Below are positions 60,069 to 64,000 of a stretch of DNA of 64,000 nt, piece by piece. The notes below the pieces were generated by a model. That model saw only the letters and a program-made list of their open reading frames with translations. It made no database searches and was not told the DNA's origin. Both the position numbers and the translations under genes were made by a program. Source of the stretch: Rhynochetos jubatus (taxonomy: Eukaryota > Chordata > Aves > Eurypygiformes > Rhynochetidae). Numbering within the stretch: the stretch's first letter is position 1; every line of letters starts with the position of its first letter. The stretch is from contig CM050655.1 of NCBI GenBank assembly GCA_027574665.1, forward strand, positions 1,798,001 through 1,862,000, written 5' to 3'.

Positions 60069-60183
60069 TGCTTGACTCACAGGGCTATAACAGCAATAAT
60101 TTTCAAGCTGAACTTTTCATCTTGAAACAGATCTTGAGCTGGGAGACATTCCTCTAGACACTGCGACAAACGAGGGATCTCAG
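60069..60183 (+). other. Candidate non-coding exon, possibly ASAH2 5'UTR
   Basis: A pyrimidine-rich stretch ending in TTGCGCAG at 60068 is a good acceptor, and CTCAG|GTGAGT at 60184 is a near-perfect donor, defining a 115-base exon with no ATG inside. It lies 2.5 kb upstream of the ASAH2 coding exon on the same strand. A leader exon is therefore possible. There is no transcript evidence, and chance pairing of splice motifs is the main alternative. Confidence 0.3.
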
Positions 60184-60189
60184 GTGAGT

Positions 60190-60874
60190 CTGCATGAGAT
60201 TTCACTGGGATTCCACAGGACTAATGTTTGCTCCTTTGCATATTACTTCGGCGGTTTAATCAGTTGGAAAAAGGAAACTGTAATTACGTATGGTGCCGGT
60301 GTGTTTAAGGTTGGTGCTGTGATACTGATCATCTGGATGGGTTGTGGTGTCATGCAGCTGACTGATGATGCCGTGCTCGGAGACTAAAAAGGGCAGGAAG
60401 AAAACCCATAATATTAGATTTGTTGCCACTGAAAATTTGCTGGGTGAATTTCAGCAATGGTCATGCCTGTCGTAGCTTACCATAGCAAAAGAAGCTGCTA
60501 AGGAAGGTTGTATGTAGCAATTCTGGATGACTCTCTGCTGATGTTGTTTCTTGTTGCTAGTTTCCCAAGACCATAAATGCTCGCTTCAGCAGCTGTTTTC
60601 CTCAAATTCATTTCTCCAGGGCTCGTCACCTCTGGGGAAAAGCCTGCAGGCCTGAGCTTTACCGAGCCCCATGCCGGACCCATCATAAGGCAAATGTTAC
60701 CCCCAAGAAAATTAGAGACCCTGCCTTGTTCTTCCCTCTCTAATCACATGTCCATCCTTCTACATCTCCACTCCTGTTACAGCCGGGTCCCAGCTAGGTC
60801 AATGCTGCAGCTGCAGTAGGCTGCTTGGGGCTCTGTCCATGCAAGTGGGGGGCATCCCCAAGGATGGAACCCCC
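60190..60874. other. Intergenic DNA upstream of LTR copy 3
   Basis: No further feature was seen. Confidence 0.35.
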
Positions 60875-61653
60875 TGTGCTGGGTTCAGTCTGGAAAGAGT
60901 TAACTCTCATTACCATGGCTGCTAGGGAGCTGTATTCCTGGATGCCGAGAGCAGCACCGATAAGGTCTCAGCTGGCGCTGGGCAATGCCTGCACTGAATT
61001 CAAGGTCTTTCTGCTCTTCTGATCCTGCAGCTGCATGCCCAGCTCTCGCTGTCTCACTACAGGCAGTGTAGGGGACACACAGCTCAGACAGCTGACCCAA
61101 ACTGACCGAGGGAGTATTTCATTCCATAGTACGTCGTAATCAGGGCATAGGCAAGGAGTGGGGCCAGGAGCCATTACTGTCTCTCCTACTCTCTTGCACT
61201 CTCCCTGACTCCTGTGTTAGCTGCTTTGCTAACTCCTTTGCTGACTCGTTTGTGAGGCAGTTGGTGGGTTTGTTTAGTTTTCCCAGTCGTGCTGTCACTG
61301 ACAGGGTTCGCTTGGAATCTGCTACAACAGTTCTCGGGCTGTGGCTCTCGGGCTCTCTGACTCTGACTCTCACTTCTCAGCACCAGGTTGTGCCTTGGTC
61401 AGTGAGTGGTGAGCAACTGTATCATAATTATATCATACTGTATCATATGCTTTATTTACTATTATTTTAATTGCTTATTATTGGCAGTATTTATATATTT
61501 TAATTTAGATTCAATTAGTAAATAGTTCTTATCTCAATTTTATGAGCTTCCTTATTTCTTTTTCCTCCAATTCTTCCCCCCACTGGAGGAGGGAAGGGGG
61601 AATTTGTGAGAACAGCTTCGTGGTATTTTGTTAGCTGGAGTTAAACCACGACA
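60875..61653 (-). mobile_element. Solo LTR of an endogenous retrovirus (LTR copy 3)
   Basis: 779 bp from TGTGCTGGGTTCAG to AAACCACGACA. Flanking pentamers CCCCC and CTCCC differ at one base, consistent with an old 5-bp target duplication. It closely matches copy 2 and lies in the same orientation. It ends about 1 kb upstream of the ASAH2 coding exon, so it may contribute to, or have displaced, regulatory sequence there. No internal viral region is present. Confidence 0.86.
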
Positions 61654-62673
61654 CTCCCCCACCGCTCTAAACAAGGAACCAGTCCTTGGGGCAGATATGA
61701 GGTTCAGTCACAGGCCGAGAAATGAGATTGACAGTAAGTTTTATCCACTAACATATCTAAGGACACATGGAAATGTTCAAAGCTATTTTAAAGGCTTACC
61801 TGTAACTTGTGCAGATGCTTACAGGGAAGGCAAAAGACACCTCTTTGCAACAAGTGCCACTTCCCACCAGGCAAGCCTGAAGCCCTTGTGACAAATCCCA
61901 GGTGCCAGAGCAGGACAAATCAGAGGTCACCAGAGCTTTTATCACAGGGGAAATAGCATATTTTCCCATAGCTATATTTTGACTATTTTTTCTTGTTAAT
62001 CTTTAACCCAAAATAAACATGTGTCCAAGGCGGAAGAACAATATAAAAAAAGAAATCCCAGGGAGCTCTGCATATGATGAAGAAAACTGGCATCTATACG
62101 TAGAGTCTTATCTTGGAAAGCTGTCATAACCACTGTTTTTTCCAGCCAGGAGAGAGCTGCACTTGGACAAGCAATGGGGTGTGCTTTTCTTGCACTGGAC
62201 CTCCTAAACTGACCTCTATTATGGTGACAATATTGTTTTCCAATGTGCTCTGTGTGTGTGAGCAGCAGAAAAGCCACGAGGCTTCAGGCCACAGCATCTC
62301 CCTTGACTGCTCAGTGAATGTAGGATCTGGTGGGAGAGTGTGGGGTTTATTTGAAAGGTTTCTTCAAAACAGTGAGCGAAGTGTCTCAGGAAATGTGGGA
62401 TTGGTAATTTGGCCGTTCACCCTGTCCTGTCAGACCTCGGGACAGGGTGTGATCACTGAACACAGGAGATATATTTCTGCTGTCTTAAGCAGATTGAAAA
62501 ATAAGCCTCCACTTCCCATTGTTAAAGCTGCAGCTGCCTACACCGACACTGGGACAGGGGACACAAACCATCACCAGTTCTTTGAGGGTGCGACATGCTG
62601 CTTTGGGTGGGACATGCCCGACATCAGGGCTGCCCCATTTACCTTCCCCATGAGCTTCTTTCTGCTTTCGCAG
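61654..62673. other. DNA immediately upstream of the ASAH2 coding exon
   Basis: About 1 kb. A 205-codon plus-strand frame (62113-62730) runs through it and into the ASAH2 exon in another frame; it has no recognisable domain and is most likely chance. The last bases (TTCTTTCTGCTTTCGCAG) form a splice acceptor, suggesting that this is intron between a leader exon and the coding exon. Confidence 0.45.
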
Positions 62674-62684
62674 TGCCCCCAGCC

Positions 62685-62815
62685 ATGTGTGGGAAGAGGA
62701 CCAAGTGTTCATTTTCCCGCCTGGAGGTGATCCTCATCGTTTGCCTGGCGTTGATGATAGCCGTGACGGTGGTGCTCCTCGTCCTCCACTTTCTCACCAA
62801 AGAGAGCAACGGCAA
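62685..62815 (+). CDS. ASAH2: Neutral ceramidase, first coding exon (partial gene)
   Basis: Neutral ceramidase is a type II membrane or secreted enzyme that hydrolyses ceramide to sphingosine and fatty acid, mainly at the intestinal surface. The exon probably begins at acceptor 62673/62674; the ATG at 62685 has G at -3. It encodes about 43 residues: a short basic tail MCGKRTKCSFSRLE, then a hydrophobic span at about 15-37 and TKESNGK. Length, charge and the KRT...S.LE pattern before the span resemble the vertebrate ASAH2 N-terminus, and the gene follows SGMS1 in human too. The donor at 62816 (GGCAA|GTTGAG) is not a strong one; the frame stays open to 62873, so a later donor (for example CAA|GTGTGT at 62854) is possible. 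The catalytic domain lies beyond the window. Confidence 0.8.
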
Positions 62816-64000
62816 GTTGAGCTATTTTGGTTCTGCCATTGCACCCTGCTCAAGTGTGTGCCCAGTACAGTAATTTAAATTAAAGGATGCAGGTAGAGGG
62901 TCACTGGGAAACTGCTGAGCCTTCATAATCTACTCTGTGTATGGTCCTTTCGCACATCCGTGGCATGGTGCTGCTGTTGGCCTCTGCGGCAGGAGCTTGG
63001 TGGTTATACCCAAGACGAACATCTCTTGGGGCATGGATAAGCCTTGGGGTTAGAGGGTGACGCTGCCTGCAGGGATCCAGACAACCTCCCCTCCCTCTGT
63101 CTGCCTGGTGGAGGGGGTCATGAGACACCCCCCCACACACACACTTCTGACATCACACCAAGGGACTTCACAGCTGTTGTAAACCTGTCATAGCCCACTT
63201 ACACCTCCAACCCCATCACCAGCCATGGGGCAGGTCAGGCGCTACCCAAAGTTAACTATCAATTAACTTCTAATGTACCCTGAGCTTGTCCTCTGTAGAG
63301 AAAAAATCTCATGGGAAAGAAAACTTTTGAAGCTGTAGGTGTTTCCATGTGACAGGAGCCCTTTCCCAGAGCCGAGGGGTCTCCCCTGTGCTGAACAGGG
63401 CATCACCTGATATGTCAGCAATGGGACATTCCAATTTCTAGATTTTGATCTCAGATTGGATGTCATTCACCCTTTCTTGATGTTTTTAGGTTACAGCACA
63501 TAAGAGTTTTGCACAAGCAATTTCTCTCTCTGTTGTAGCTCTTGGAAGAGAAGGTGGAGGAATAGTAGTTTTAGTGGGTAGCCCTGTTCACTCATGGCAT
63601 TTTAAGCAAGAGAAATGCCCTGTGGTCAGTCTGTGGCCGGTGTGAGTGTTTCACTTCTGTTTCAAGTTACAGCCTAGGAAAGGCCAGACTGGGATGACCA
63701 AGTGTCCCCTTATCCCAGTGCCCTGCCCCAAGCAGCAGTGGCTGGCTGGGAAAGACTGTGAGATCAAGCACACAGGCATATTTTCCCACAGTGTTATCTT
63801 GACCTCCAGTGTTTTGTGGCTCTGGGATTTCCTGAGACGTAGATAACTTTTTTTTTTTTTTTTTTTTTTTTTAAATTGAATAGTCCTCAATGGCTTTTCT
63901 TCTGTGAGTTTGTCCAGGTGCTTTGTCCATCCTGTAGAAGGTCTTCTGCGCCTTCATAATGGCTGAGATAAGACATGATCTCCTTCAGGAGTCCTTTTCC
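62816..64000. other. ASAH2: Start of ASAH2 intron 1
   Basis: No second ASAH2 exon (the expected Ser/Thr-rich stalk or the catalytic domain) could be found before the window ends. A C/CA-rich stretch lies near 63127-63142 and a T run at 63848-63872. Confidence 0.6.
63848..63872. repeat. Poly(T) run of about 25
   Basis: An uninterrupted T run followed by AAATTGAATAG. It could be the complement of an old poly(A) tail, but no retrocopy body was recognised beside it. Confidence 0.85.

Noticed and set aside
57005..61653. LTR copies 2 and 3 as the two ends of one provirus with a 3-kb interior
   Set aside because: The interior has no gag, pol or env likeness, no primer-binding site or polypurine tract at the right places, and contains an unrelated CR1 fragment. 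Outer flanks do not match, and copy 3 has its own near-duplication.
62113..62730. 205-codon plus-strand frame upstream of ASAH2
   Set aside because: No known domain, low-complexity junctions, and it overlaps the ASAH2 exon in another frame. A chance frame is likelier.
63848..63872. Poly(T) run as the tail of a processed pseudogene
   Set aside because: No coding remnant or target duplication was found to its right within the window.
1..64000. CRISPR array, phage, prokaryotic operon or toxin system
   Set aside because: Exon-intron genes, CR1 and LTR repeats and long non-coding DNA mark this as vertebrate chromosome; no regularly spaced repeats or compact gene strings were seen.

Overview
The window looks like bird nuclear DNA. 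It holds seven CR1 LINE copies with the avian-type 3' end, solo LTRs of an endogenous-retrovirus type I associate with birds, GT-AG introns, long AT-rich introns and one CpG island. The species cannot be read from the sequence; SGMS1 followed by ASAH2 on the same strand is the gene order known from human 10q11 and, as I recall, from other vertebrates. Layout: 1-11.3 kb is non-coding DNA with a 1.9-kb minus-strand CR1 and a candidate small solo LTR. About 11.35-11.95 kb is a CpG island, probably a promoter with a non-coding first exon of SGMS1. 12-32.2 kb is intron-like DNA with two plus-strand CR1 pieces and a few short duplications. 32,286-47,125 carries the whole coding part of SGMS1 (sphingomyelin synthase 1): five coding exons joining to exactly 413 codons plus stop, all three catalytic residues, four upstream AUGs in the leader and a long 3'UTR with several poly(A) signals. 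47.1-62.7 kb is intergenic, rich in CR1 copies and holding two related solo LTRs. At 62,674 the first coding exon of ASAH2 (neutral ceramidase) appears, with its cytoplasmic tail and signal anchor; the rest of that gene lies beyond the window. How the genes work together: SGMS1 consumes ceramide in the Golgi to make sphingomyelin and diacylglycerol, while ASAH2 cleaves ceramide at the cell surface or outside the cell to sphingosine and fatty acid. The window thus holds two neighbouring genes that draw on the same lipid, ceramide. I saw no tRNA, rRNA, CRISPR array or prokaryote-type operon, and no evidence of an undescribed molecular system. The most useful second-look items are the uORF cluster of SGMS1, a possible unlisted 5' exon of ASAH2, and the LTR/CR1 insertions close to both genes.
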